DNA from: Microbacteriaceae bacterium
Lineage (GTDB): Bacteria > Actinomycetota > Actinomycetes > Actinomycetales > Microbacteriaceae
Direction: 5' to 3'
DNA: 8,986 nt
Assembly (NCBI GenBank): GCA_024639925.1
Contig: JAHEGA010000037.1
Location: 1 to 8,986, forward strand
The notes under the pieces: model-generated
Seen by the model: the letters and a program-made list of their open reading frames with translations, nothing else
Databases searched by the model: none
Told to the model about the DNA's origin: nothing
Position numbers and translations under genes: made by a program
Part shown: in pieces, positions 1 to 6,731 of the stretch
How positions within the stretch are numbered: the stretch's first letter is position 1
Layout: each line of letters opens with the position of its first letter

Positions 1-495
1 TGGCTCGAAGCTGAACTGGCCCATCCAGCACCCCACGGCACACTGCTCGCACTTCACCACCCCCCGATTCCCACACCCATTGAGCTCATGGGGCTCATCG
101 AGCTTGAGGACCAAGCTGCGCTGGGCGCCGTGATTGCCGGCAGTGATGTGCGGGGGATATTGGCCGGGCACCTGCACTATTCGACATTTTCTACCTTTGC
201 CGGGGTTCCCGTCTCGGTCGCGGCAGCTGCCTGCTACAACATTGACCTGGTAGGCCCCGCGAGCACCTTGCTGTCGGCAAAAACAACGGGCACAGCCGCC
301 TCACTGGTGCACGTGTATCCCGAGCAGGTGGTGTTCTCCGAGGTGCCCCTGGAGGATGTCGCAGAGATCATGTCCTATGACGCGGGCTATCTCGCCACCA
401 TTGAGGCGATGAGCCCCGAGGAGCGTCGGGCCATGTTCTCGAAGAAAGACTCGGACTTCAACCGCGCTGACGATCAGGCGCACAGCGGGTCCTGA
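1..495 (+). CDS. Metallophosphoesterase, cyclic-nucleotide phosphodiesterase-like (CpdA/Rv0805 type), 3' part only
   Basis: The reading frame is open from the first base, so the N-terminus and start lie outside the window; 164 residues are visible. Two late motifs of the calcineurin-like metallophosphoesterase fold can be seen: a His-His-Pro-Pro (visible residues 19-22) and a Gly-His-Leu-His (56-59), both of which supply metal ligands in this fold. The segment after it, with Ser-Thr-Phe and then a small-residue strand ending Ala-Cys-Tyr-Asn, resembles the C-terminal part of class III cyclic AMP phosphodiesterases such as mycobacterial Rv0805. Members are cytoplasmic or membrane-associated and hydrolyse 3',5'- or 2',3'-cyclic nucleotides with two metal ions. 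The tail is charged (Glu-Glu-Arg-Arg, Lys-Lys-Asp). Its TGA overlaps the xerC ATG by one base (TGATG), which suggests translational coupling. The substrate cannot be decided from this fragment. Confidence 0.85.
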   Translation, partial: WLEAELAHPAPHGTLLALHHPPIPTPIELMGLIELEDQAALGAVIAGSDVRGILAGHLHYSTFSTFAGVPVSVAAAACYNIDLVGPASTLLSAKTTGTAASLVHVYPEQVVFSEVPLEDVAEIMSYDAGYLATIEAMSPEERRAMFSKKDSDFNRADDQAHSGS

Positions 496-1403
496 TGGCG
501 AGCCTGGCGGCCGTGATGCGCGTGTACAGCGATGAACGCGCGGCAGAGCGCGTTCTCTCACAGAACTCCCTGAAGGCCTACGAGGGCGACCTGGAGCAGT
601 TTGTTGCCTATGCCGCCACCCAGAGGGTGGCAGACCTGTCAGAGATGGACACAGAAGTGTGCCGATCGTGGGTGTGGGCGCTTGCCGAAGAGGGGCTCGC
701 CGCTGCGTCGCTTCGACGAAAGGTTTCGTCGCTCAAAGGCTTTACCCACTGGCTCGGGGTGCACGGTTACACCGAGGGGGATGTGGGCGTCCGGATCAAG
801 ACTCCCAAAGCACAGCAGTCTCTGCCCCGAGTGCTTTCGAGGGCTCATATGGAGGACATCCTCGAGGGCCTCGCCAGCGATGCCGCCACGGGGGATCCGA
901 TCGCGCTTCGGGACTCCGCCATGCTGGAGCTGCTCTATGCCACCGCGATGAGAGTCAGCGAGCTGACGGGCCTGACACTGGCCCGGGTTGATCTTGCGGG
1001 TCTTCGCGTGACCGTCGTGGGAAAAGGCAACAAAGAGCGGGTCATTCCGCTGGGGTTACCGGCAGCTCAGGCTCTGGCTAGCTACTTGGAGCGTGGACGC
1101 GGGAAACTGTCGACCGAAAGCTCCGGTGATGTCCTTTTTCTGTCCACGAGGGGTCAGCGTGTCGGTTCCCGGACCGTGTATTCGGTGGTGGCCCGTTTGC
1201 TCGCAGACCTCGGTGGCGATGGCCCGTTGGGCCCGCACACCCTTCGGCACACTGCGGCAACCCACCTGTTAGATGGGGGCGCTGACCTGCGGAGCGTGCA
1301 GGAGTTGCTCGGGCATGCCTCGTTGGGAACCACTCAGATATACACGCACGTGTCCGTAGAGCGTCTCAAGGGCGCCTACGATAACGCGCACCCACGGGCT
1401 TAG
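495..1403 (+). CDS. xerC: Tyrosine recombinase XerC
   Basis: A 302-residue site-specific tyrosine recombinase of normal Xer length. The N-terminal SAM-like core-binding domain covers about residues 5-95 and the catalytic domain about 110-295. All six catalytic residues are in place: Arg153 (in MRVSEL), Lys177 (in GKGNKER), His248 and Arg251 (in HTLRH), His274 (in LGHAS) and the nucleophile Tyr283 (in IYTH). The C-terminus ends in AHPRA, as in Xer proteins, where it mediates the cyclic partner contact. XerC and XerD together resolve chromosome dimers at dif, with FtsK. I choose XerC over XerD because actinobacterial xerC is usually beside an M23-like gene, as here; sequence alone does not settle it. 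ATG at 495 overlaps the upstream stop by one base, so it is probably co-transcribed with the phosphodiesterase gene. It is convergent with the M23 gene, with a 2-base gap between stop codons. Confidence 0.9.
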   Translation: MASLAAVMRVYSDERAAERVLSQNSLKAYEGDLEQFVAYAATQRVADLSEMDTEVCRSWVWALAEEGLAAASLRRKVSSLKGFTHWLGVHGYTEGDVGVRIKTPKAQQSLPRVLSRAHMEDILEGLASDAATGDPIALRDSAMLELLYATAMRVSELTGLTLARVDLAGLRVTVVGKGNKERVIPLGLPAAQALASYLERGRGKLSTESSGDVLFLSTRGQRVGSRTVYSVVARLLADLGGDGPLGPHTLRHTAATHLLDGGADLRSVQELLGHASLGTTQIYTHVSVERLKGAYDNAHPRA

Positions 1404-1405
1404 CC

Positions 1406-1858
1406 TCACCAGGGAAGCAAGACCGCCCGCTCGAGTATGCCCAGTTCACGTTTGGGGGACCGGTAATGATCGCCAATGCGAAGCCCAATATGAACGCACA
1501 GGCTGGCGCAGTGGCCCTCGTGAAGCACCCCTAAGGAATCTCCTGCCCTGACTCGTTCTCCTGGTTCAATATCCGTGCTGACGGGTTCCATGCTCACGCG
1601 GTGTCCACGATCGGTGGTGATGGTGACCACGGGTCGGTTTGCCACCCACCCGCTGAAGCTCACTCGCCCTGACGTGGGAGCAATTACCTGATCCGAAGTG
1701 GCCGCCAAATCAAGACCGCGATGCCCCGACCCCCAGGGGGTTAGCGGAGCCCGAAAGTTCCGAAGAACCTGGTGACTTCCGGTTGTGGGCCAGTGCCATT
1801 GTGCCGCCGGAGGTGGAGGAATCAGCGAAGCAAGAACGAGTACCATCACCATCCACAT
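1406..1858 (-). CDS. M23 (LytM-like) peptidase domain protein, probably exported, active site incomplete
   Basis: A 150-residue protein from the ATG at 1858. A short hydrophobic N-terminus (residues 1-19, then Ala-Ala-Gln) looks like a signal peptide or anchor, although its n-region has no basic residue. The rest is a compact M23/LytM beta domain: His46 and Asp50 (GHRGLD) match the first two zinc ligands, and Cys121-Val-His123 occupies the place of the usual His-x-His, so the zinc-binding His is kept but the catalytic His is Cys. Family members hydrolyse peptidoglycan cross-bridges or, when degenerate, activate amidases. Short M23-like proteins beside xerC, ending in a Cys-x-His-x-Gly-x-Arg motif, are as far as I recall common in actinobacteria. 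The frame stays open upstream to 2062, but that extension runs through the divergent zupT start, so I place the start at 1858. No Shine-Dalgarno is visible; CACGCT lies six bases upstream, possibly a weak leaderless -10. Confidence 0.75.
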   Translation of the reverse strand: MWMVMVLVLASLIPPPPAAQWHWPTTGSHQVLRNFRAPLTPWGSGHRGLDLAATSDQVIAPTSGRVSFSGWVANRPVVTITTDRGHRVSMEPVSTDIEPGERVRAGDSLGVLHEGHCASLCVHIGLRIGDHYRSPKRELGILERAVLLPW

Positions 1859-1954
1859 GGCGACAGCGTGCGTGAGGGGACATGTTTGGTGGTGGTCGCA
1901 GACGTTTTCTGTCGCCAGCCGGGGGCGGTAAGAGGATGGGGACAGCGTGGCTGA

Positions 1955-1960
1955 TAGCTT
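1955..1960 (+). promoter_or_regulatory. Predicted -10 box of a leaderless zupT promoter
   Basis: TAGCTT fits the actinobacterial TANNNT -10 consensus and ends six bases before the GTG start at 1967, so transcription would begin at or next to the start codon. No convincing -35 is seen, and there is no Shine-Dalgarno at a usable distance. A purine-rich stretch at 1930-1942 is about 25 bases away, too far to serve. Confidence 0.55.
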
Positions 1961-1966
1961 TAGCGA

Positions 1967-2791
1967 GTGAGTGAATATGCGGTGCTTTTTGCGTTCCTGG
2001 TGACCATTGGCGCCGGGCTTGCCACGCTTCTGGGTGCCGCTTTGGGCTTGTTTGCTTCCCACACCAATCGCAAATTCCTCGCTGTTGCTCTCGGTTTTTC
2101 TGCGGGCGTAATGATCTATGTCTCCTTCGTGGAGATCATCCCCAAGTCCGTGGATTTTCTTGCCCCGGCTGCAGGGGATGCTCTCGCTCCGGCCGTGATG
2201 GCACTGGGGTTCCTGGGTGGCCTCTTAGGGATGGCGCTGCTCTACCGCGTGATCCCGGAACTTGAACACCCCTCTTTAGACGAGCGACACCCGTCGGTTT
2301 CGCTGGATGATCCTTCCCAGGTCAGTGTGCGGGATAAGACGCTGTTGCGGGCCGGGATTGGCGTGGCGCTGGCCATCACATTCCACAACTTCCCCGAGGG
2401 AATGGCGACGTTCTTTCTCACACTGGAAGACCCCCAAGTGGGCCTCGCGGTGGGAACGGCGATCGCCATTCACAATATTCCTGAGGGCATTGCGGTGGCG
2501 GTGCCGCTCTATTACGCCACCAAATCTCGGGCCAAAGCTTTTCTGTTTGGAGCTATTTCCGGGCTGGCAGAACCCCTGGGGGCACTCCTGGGATACCTGG
2601 TGTTGCGACCGTTCATGACCGACACGATTCTCGGAATCGTGTTTTCCGCGGTGGCGGGAATTATGGTCTACATCTCGATTGACGGTTTATTGCCTGCTGC
2701 CCGCCAGTACGGCAGCGGTCAGCTCGCCATTTACGGTGTCATCGCAGGGATGGCCGTGATGGCTGCTTCGCTTGTGCTCTTCGCACTCTAG
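1967..2791 (+). CDS. zupT: ZIP-family divalent metal (zinc) transporter ZupT
   Basis: A 274-residue integral membrane protein of the ZIP family, with the eight-helix layout and length of bacterial ZupT. The two signature metal-site motifs are intact: HNFPEG at residues 140-145 in TM4 and HNIPEG at 169-174 in TM5. TM1 and TM2 (about 5-28 and 36-55) are followed by a helix near 75-95, and then a hydrophilic loop (about 98-127) rich in His, Asp and Glu that may gather metal. The last helices fall near 190-212, 218-240 and 253-273. ZupT imports Zn2+ and, less selectively, Fe2+, Mn2+ and other divalent ions. The GTG at 1967 is the first possible start, because an in-frame TAG lies at 1961-1963. 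It is a single gene divergent from the M23 gene; I saw no Zur or similar operator in the 108-base gap. Confidence 0.93.
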   Translation: MSEYAVLFAFLVTIGAGLATLLGAALGLFASHTNRKFLAVALGFSAGVMIYVSFVEIIPKSVDFLAPAAGDALAPAVMALGFLGGLLGMALLYRVIPELEHPSLDERHPSVSLDDPSQVSVRDKTLLRAGIGVALAITFHNFPEGMATFFLTLEDPQVGLAVGTAIAIHNIPEGIAVAVPLYYATKSRAKAFLFGAISGLAEPLGALLGYLVLRPFMTDTILGIVFSAVAGIMVYISIDGLLPAARQYGSGQLAIYGVIAGMAVMAASLVLFAL

Positions 2792-2818
2792 AGAGACTCC
2801 TGCACCGGCCGCACTGTG

Positions 2819-2900
2819 TGCGGGAGAAGGGACTTGAACCCTCACGCCCGAAGGCACAGGAACCTAAATCCTGCGTGTATACCAATTTCACCACTCCCGC
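2819..2900 (-). tRNA. tRNA-Leu (anticodon UAG)
   Basis: Read on the minus strand, this is an 82-base class II tRNA. The acceptor GCGGGAG pairs with CTCCCGC and is followed by discriminator A at 2819. The anticodon arm is CAGGA, loop TTTAGGT, TCCTG, with anticodon TAG at 2866-2864. There is a long variable arm with a GCC-TTCG-GGC hairpin, and a T arm with loop TTCAAGT. The long variable arm and A discriminator fit tRNA-Leu, which reads CUN codons. CCA is not encoded (CAC follows). It lies 23 bases beyond the pepP stop on the same strand. Confidence 0.95.
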
Positions 2901-2910
2901 TGGCGCTAAA

Positions 2911-2916
2911 AGTGTA
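2911..2916 (-). promoter_or_regulatory. Predicted -10 box for tRNA-Leu
   Basis: On the minus strand TACACT fits TANNNT and ends ten bases before the mature tRNA 5' end, placing the transcription start about four bases ahead of the tRNA. It sits in the 23-base gap after pepP, so the tRNA could be transcribed on its own, with any -35 lying inside the pepP 3' end. The alternative is processing from a pepP read-through transcript. Confidence 0.45.
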
Positions 2917-2923
2917 TCGGGGC

Positions 2924-4372
2924 CTAGCCCGCCATCCAGGCTTCCACCGCATCCGCGGTGCGCGGGATCGCAGCAGAGAGGTTTTCTGCGCCCGTGGTGG
3001 TCACCAGGATGTCGTCCTCAATTCGCACGCCAATCCCGCGCCATTCCGGCGGCACAGTCTCATCATCGGGTTGGAAGTAGAGCCCTGGCTCAATGGTGAA
3101 CACCATGCCGGCCTCCAGTGTGCCCTGGAGATAGCGGTCTTTGCGGGCATGGGCGCAATCGTGAACGTCGAGCCCCAGGTGGTGGCTCGTGCCGTGAATC
3201 ATGTAGCGACGGTGAAGTTGGCTGGTTTTCTCGAGAGTTTCCTCTAGTGAGACCGGCAGGAAGCCCCATTCGCTGACGTGTCGCGCGATCACGGCCATGG
3301 CGGTGTCGTGGATCGTGTGGAAGGCAACCCCCGGTTTTACCGCGTCGAATGCAGCATCGGCTGCCTCAAGCACCGCCTCATAGACCAGTCGTTGGTGCGG
3401 GGTGAAGCGACCGTTCACAGGCACCGTGCGCGTAATGTCGGCGGTATAGAGCGATTCCCGCTCCACACCGGCGTCAACCAGCAAGAGATCACCATCGGTA
3501 ATCGGACCGTCGTTGTCTACCCAATGCAGAATGCACGCGTGGGATCCTGCCGCCACAATCGAGTCATATCCGACGGTGTTGCCCTCGAGGCGAGCGCGTT
3601 GAGTAAATGCGCCCTCGATCACGCGCTCGCCGCGTTCGTGGCCGATAGCGCGGGGCAGGGCGGTGATGATGTCGGTGAAACCCCGGTGGGTAGAAGCGAC
3701 TGCCTCACGCAGCTCTGAGATTTCGAGATCATCTTTGACCAACCGCATTTCGCTGGACACACGCTCCAGGTCAGCGTCGACAGGTTGTGGCCCTTCGGTG
3801 CCACGCAGTGTTTGTAGCTCTTGGCTGAGAGCAGAATCTGCCTCCCAGATCAGTGCCACGGCGGCCGAGTGCTCGGTGTCGAAGGAAAACGTGTCTCGCT
3901 CTGCGGTCGGCAGCCCGTACTGGGTCGCCACGTCATCGAGGGATGGGCGCCTGCCGGTCCAGAATTCGCCGATGGCGGCGTTGGCGTAAAACTCATCACT
4001 GGTGCGGGGAGCTGGTCCCCTCACCCACAGCATCCATTCGTGGTGGTCATCCGCCCAGAGCCCCTGCAGAATGCTGCCCGCCGTGGCGTCGTGACCCCAG
4101 CCGGTGAAATAGGTAAAGGCGCTGTGTGGTCGGTAGGGATAATCAGTGTCGTTCGAGCGCTGTTTCGGGGAACCCGCCGGGATCACAAGGGTGAGGTCCG
4201 GGAATTGCTCGCTCAGTGCTGCGCGCCGGGAGGCCGCGTAATCAGCGACCCTAAGCCTGGTTGCGGTGGAAGCACTTCCTTGCGACCAACCGGTCTGAAT
4301 AAAAGAGCGGAAGGCCTCGGAGATCGGCGCCGACCGATTATCGCCACGGGAGCGGGGAGGGTCTTTCGCCAT
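2924..4372 (-). CDS. pepP: Aminopeptidase P (Xaa-Pro aminopeptidase, M24B family)
   Basis: A 482-residue cytoplasmic metallopeptidase that removes an N-terminal residue preceding proline. The N-terminal AMP_N domain covers about residues 40-190 and the creatinase-like pita-bread catalytic domain about 220-475. All five metal ligands are recognisable: Asp300 (LLLVDAG), Asp312 (TADITRT), His397 (HGTSHHLGLDVHD), Glu428 (TIEPGLY) and Glu452 (RIEDD). His393 and His404 fit the accessory histidines of the E. coli enzyme. The protein is slightly longer than E. coli PepP because of a polar N-terminal segment of about 40 residues. I start at the ATG at 4372; the frame is open to 4606, but that part lies antisense to the PHP gene and has low-complexity, basic, non-family sequence. 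CACACT is six bases before this ATG, a possible weak leaderless -10; an AGGTGG lies 13-18 bases upstream. tRNA-Leu follows downstream. Confidence 0.93.
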   Translation of the reverse strand: MAKDPPRSRGDNRSAPISEAFRSFIQTGWSQGSASTATRLRVADYAASRRAALSEQFPDLTLVIPAGSPKQRSNDTDYPYRPHSAFTYFTGWGHDATAGSILQGLWADDHHEWMLWVRGPAPRTSDEFYANAAIGEFWTGRRPSLDDVATQYGLPTAERDTFSFDTEHSAAVALIWEADSALSQELQTLRGTEGPQPVDADLERVSSEMRLVKDDLEISELREAVASTHRGFTDIITALPRAIGHERGERVIEGAFTQRARLEGNTVGYDSIVAAGSHACILHWVDNDGPITDGDLLLVDAGVERESLYTADITRTVPVNGRFTPHQRLVYEAVLEAADAAFDAVKPGVAFHTIHDTAMAVIARHVSEWGFLPVSLEETLEKTSQLHRRYMIHGTSHHLGLDVHDCAHARKDRYLQGTLEAGMVFTIEPGLYFQPDDETVPPEWRGIGVRIEDDILVTTTGAENLSAAIPRTADAVEAWMAG

Positions 4373-4389
4373 GTGTTTAGTGTGCCACC

Positions 4390-4395
4390 TAGCAT
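4390..4395 (+). promoter_or_regulatory. Predicted -10 box of a leaderless promoter for the PHP gene
   Basis: TAGCAT fits TANNNT and ends exactly six bases before the GTG at 4402. It lies in the 29-base divergent gap with pepP. With a 17-base spacer, the -35 position would cover the pepP start codon. No TTGACA-like hexamer is seen there. Confidence 0.55.
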
Positions 4396-4401
4396 GGGGG
4401 A

Positions 4402-5295
4402 GTGCCATTGCGAATAGACCTCCACGCCCACACCACCTGCTCCGATGGGGCGGACAGCCCCACCGCGCTCGTGGAGCACGCGCTGGCCGCCGGGTTAGAC
4501 GTTCTCGGATTGAGCGACCACGACACTTTGGCGGGGTGGCAGGAGGCAGCTGATGCTGTTTCTGGCTCGGGAATGACCGTAATCCCGGCAATCGAGTTGA
4601 GTGCACAGGTCATTGACCGAGGGGCGGGCACACCACCACGCAGCGTTCACCTGCTGGGTTATCTTCCCAACCCCGACAACGCAGCACTACGCCAGGAAAC
4701 GGACAAGATCCGCTCTCACCGCGACCATCGACTCCAGTTAATGGTGGAAAAACTCCAGACCGACTTCGACCTCAGCTGGGAGGAAGTGGCCAAGACCATT
4801 CCCCCCGGGGCGACAGCTGGTAGGCCCCACATTGCGCAGATTTTGATCGACAAGGGTTATTTCCCCGATACGTCCGCCGCGTTCGCCGGCCCTCTGCGAG
4901 CCGATGGTCCGTATCACGTGCCTCACTATGCGCCACTGCTCACCCATGCCATTACGGTGCTGCGCGATGCGGGTGCGGTGCCGATTCTTGCCCACCCTTA
5001 CACGGGCGCGCGCTCCGGGGCGATTGATCACACGCTCAGCGAAGAAGACATCATGACGGGGTATGACGCCCTCGTGGATCACGGGCTCGCGGGATTAGAA
5101 ATTGATCACCGCGAGAATACGGAGGCTGGCAAAGCACTGTTGCAGAGCGTGGCACAGCGTCACGATCTCATCGTGACCGGCTCCAGCGATTATCACGGCA
5201 CCAAGAAACCCAACCAGCTGGGTGAAAACACCACAAGCGAAGAACACCTTGAGCGAATTCTCGCTCACGGCACCGGCACAAAGCCCCTTAGCTAG
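4402..5295 (+). CDS. PHP-domain metal-dependent phosphoesterase (YciV/RnaAM-like)
   Basis: A 297-residue PHP (polymerase and histidinol phosphatase) domain protein. Conserved metal-binding positions, numbered from the GTG, are His8 and His10 (DLHAH), Asp15, His40 (SDHD), Glu65 (AIELS), His143 (RPHI), His198 (AHPY), and Asp263 with His265 (SDYHG), giving a complete trinuclear site. An inserted domain at about 95-180 is typical of the YciV/amidohydrolase-like group. Characterised relatives remove the 3'-phosphate of 3',5'-bisphosphonucleotides or act as 5'-3' exoribonucleases on short RNAs and rRNA ends; which applies here cannot be told. Two starts compete: GTG at 4402 fits a leaderless promoter (TAGCAT plus six bases), while TTG at 4408 would give the family-typical MRIDLH start with GGAG five bases upstream. 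I keep the GTG because leaderless genes in actinobacteria favour ATG or GTG. The TAG stop overlaps the convergent helicase stop. Confidence 0.9.
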   Translation: MPLRIDLHAHTTCSDGADSPTALVEHALAAGLDVLGLSDHDTLAGWQEAADAVSGSGMTVIPAIELSAQVIDRGAGTPPRSVHLLGYLPNPDNAALRQETDKIRSHRDHRLQLMVEKLQTDFDLSWEEVAKTIPPGATAGRPHIAQILIDKGYFPDTSAAFAGPLRADGPYHVPHYAPLLTHAITVLRDAGAVPILAHPYTGARSGAIDHTLSEEDIMTGYDALVDHGLAGLEIDHRENTEAGKALLQSVAQRHDLIVTGSSDYHGTKKPNQLGENTTSEEHLERILAHGTGTKPLS

Positions 5296-6641
5296 CTGGA
5301 GGTGCGACGGCGGCGACGCTGGCGCTGGTTGCCCGAGCCCGATTCTGCTCCCGACGTGGTGCGAGAGGGTGAACCGCCAGATTTAGCGCCACTGTTGCTG
5401 GAGCCCTGAGATCCGCGTGGCGGTCTGCCCGCACGTTTTTCTGCCTGAGGGATAGGTGTGGTTTTCAGGCGCCCCTTGGTTCCCGCGGGAATGTTGAGGT
5501 CTTCAAAGAAATGGGGGGACGAGGAATAGGTTTCCACGGGTTCGGGAATACCCATTTCGAGTGCTTTGTTGATCAACGCCCACTTGTGTAGGTCATCCCA
5601 GTCCACAAAGGTGACCGCGATACCGGTCTTGCCGGCGCGGCCCGTGCGGCCCACACGGTGCAAATACGCTTTGTCATCTTCGGGAATCGTGTGATTAATC
5701 ACGTGGGTGACATCATCGACGTCGATACCACGAGCCGCCACATCCGTCGCAATCAGAACATCCTTTTTGCCCGCTTTGAAGGCTGCCATGGAGCGCTCAC
5801 GCGCGTCCTGGCTCATGTCCCCGTGGACGGCTCCCGCCAAGAAGCCTCGGTCATTCAGCTCTTCCATCAGGCGTGCTGCCGCGCGCTTGGTACGAGTGAA
5901 GATCACGGTCTTGCCGCGCTCGGGCGCGAGCAGGATGCGGCCAATGACCTCATCTTTATCCAACGCGTGTGCGCGGTAGACAAAGTGCTTGATGTTGGCC
6001 TGGGTGATGCTCTCATCCGGGGAGGTGGCACGAATGTGAATCGGCTTGTTCATGAAGCGACGCGCCAGCGTCACTACGGGACCCGGCATGGTAGCCGAGA
6101 ACAGCATGGTGTGACGGGTGGCGGGGGTCTGCGCGAAGAGGCGCTCAACGTCGGGGAGGAACCCCAAATCGAGCATCTTGTCTGCCTCATCGAGCACCAT
6201 CGTTTTCACATCCGCAAACGAGATCAGGCGTTGGCTGGCCAAGTCGAGCAGACGTCCGGGGGTGCCGACCACAATCTGGGCACCCGCTTTGATGGCCTCA
6301 ATTTGGCCTTCATACGCTTTGCCGCCGTAGATCGAGACGATCGTGGTGGAGCGGTTACTGGTGGCGAGCACCATGTCCTCGGTCACCTGGACCGCGAGTT
6401 CGCGGGTGGGCACCACAATCAAGGCTTTGACGCCGGGTTCCGGGTCGGTGCCCAGTGACTGAATCAGGGGAAGGCCAAAACCAAAGGTTTTGCCGGTTCC
6501 CGTTTTTGCTTGTCCAATAATGTCTTGGCCGGTGAGCGCAATCGGAATGGTTTGTTCCTGAATGGGGAACGGTTCGATAATTCCTTTAGCTTCGAGAGCC
6601 TCGACCATGTCGGTTTCGATACCGAGGTCGGAAAAATTCAC
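5292..6641 (-). CDS. DEAD-box ATP-dependent RNA helicase (RhlE/DeaD type)
   Basis: A 449-residue superfamily 2 RNA helicase with every motif in order: Q motif (Phe3 and Gln28 region), motif I AKTGTGKT (45-52), Ia PTREL (78-82), Ib TPGR (127-130), II DEAD (151-154), III SAT (182-184), IV VIFTR (246-250), V ATDVAARGID (298-307) and VI HRVGRTGR (328-335). The tail from about 390 is Gly/Ser/Pro-rich and ends in an Arg cluster, likely a non-specific RNA-binding extension. Such helicases unwind short RNA duplexes in ribosome assembly and mRNA turnover and are often cold-induced. From memory, the mycobacterial equivalent in this gene neighbourhood is RhlE (Rv3211). The start is GTG at 6641, preceded by GAGGA with an 11-base gap and a predicted promoter at 6675-6680. 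It is divergent from the ferritin-like gene and convergent with the PHP gene. Confidence 0.94.
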   Translation of the reverse strand: MNFSDLGIETDMVEALEAKGIIEPFPIQEQTIPIALTGQDIIGQAKTGTGKTFGFGLPLIQSLGTDPEPGVKALIVVPTRELAVQVTEDMVLATSNRSTTIVSIYGGKAYEGQIEAIKAGAQIVVGTPGRLLDLASQRLISFADVKTMVLDEADKMLDLGFLPDVERLFAQTPATRHTMLFSATMPGPVVTLARRFMNKPIHIRATSPDESITQANIKHFVYRAHALDKDEVIGRILLAPERGKTVIFTRTKRAAARLMEELNDRGFLAGAVHGDMSQDARERSMAAFKAGKKDVLIATDVAARGIDVDDVTHVINHTIPEDDKAYLHRVGRTGRAGKTGIAVTFVDWDDLHKWALINKALEMGIPEPVETYSSSPHFFEDLNIPAGTKGRLKTTPIPQAEKRAGRPPRGSQGSSNSGAKSGGSPSRTTSGAESGSGNQRQRRRRRTSS

Positions 6642-6674
6642 GTGTTAGGTATTCCTCGTCTGTTGTTTTCTCAC

Positions 6675-6680
6675 AGTCTA
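6675..6680 (-). promoter_or_regulatory. Predicted -10 box of the DEAD-box helicase, with leader
   Basis: On the minus strand TAGACT fits TANNNT. A start near 6668 would give an untranslated leader of about 27 bases containing GAGGA (6657-6653), 11 bases before the GTG. Unlike its neighbours, this gene appears to have a conventional leader. No strong -35 is evident. Confidence 0.45.
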
Positions 6681-6719
6681 GTCGCCCGACCTTTCCGGAA
6701 GCCGATGGTGGCGCCGGGA

Positions 6720-6725
6720 TAAGCT
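6720..6725 (+). promoter_or_regulatory. Predicted -10 box of a leaderless promoter for the ferritin-like gene
   Basis: TAAGCT, preceded by GA, fits TANNNT and ends six bases before the ATG at 6732. An in-frame TAA at 6720-6722 excludes any earlier start, and no Shine-Dalgarno exists at a workable distance, which supports leaderless initiation. Confidence 0.55.
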
Positions 6726-6731
6726 TGCGGG

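Noticed and set aside
1930..1942. Purine-rich stretch as a Shine-Dalgarno for zupT
   Set aside because: It is about 25 bases from the GTG, too far for ribosome binding; the leaderless reading fits better.
1859..2062. N-terminal extension of the M23-like protein to an ATG at 2062
   Set aside because: It runs through the divergent zupT start, and a hydrophobic signal-like segment begins exactly at the internal ATG at 1858.
2816..3247. Plus-strand open frames across the tRNA and the pepP 3' end
   Set aside because: They start within the tRNA-Leu gene on the wrong strand and continue antisense to the pepP catalytic domain.
4373..4606. N-terminal extension of aminopeptidase P to an ATG at 4606
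   Set aside because: It lies antisense to the PHP gene's conserved DLHAH and SDHD motifs and has no similarity to the AMP_N domain.
5658..6458. A 266-codon plus-strand open frame
   Set aside because: It is entirely antisense to the helicase core with all DEAD-box motifs. Its His/Arg/Gly-rich product has no recognisable domain and is a typical high-G+C shadow frame.
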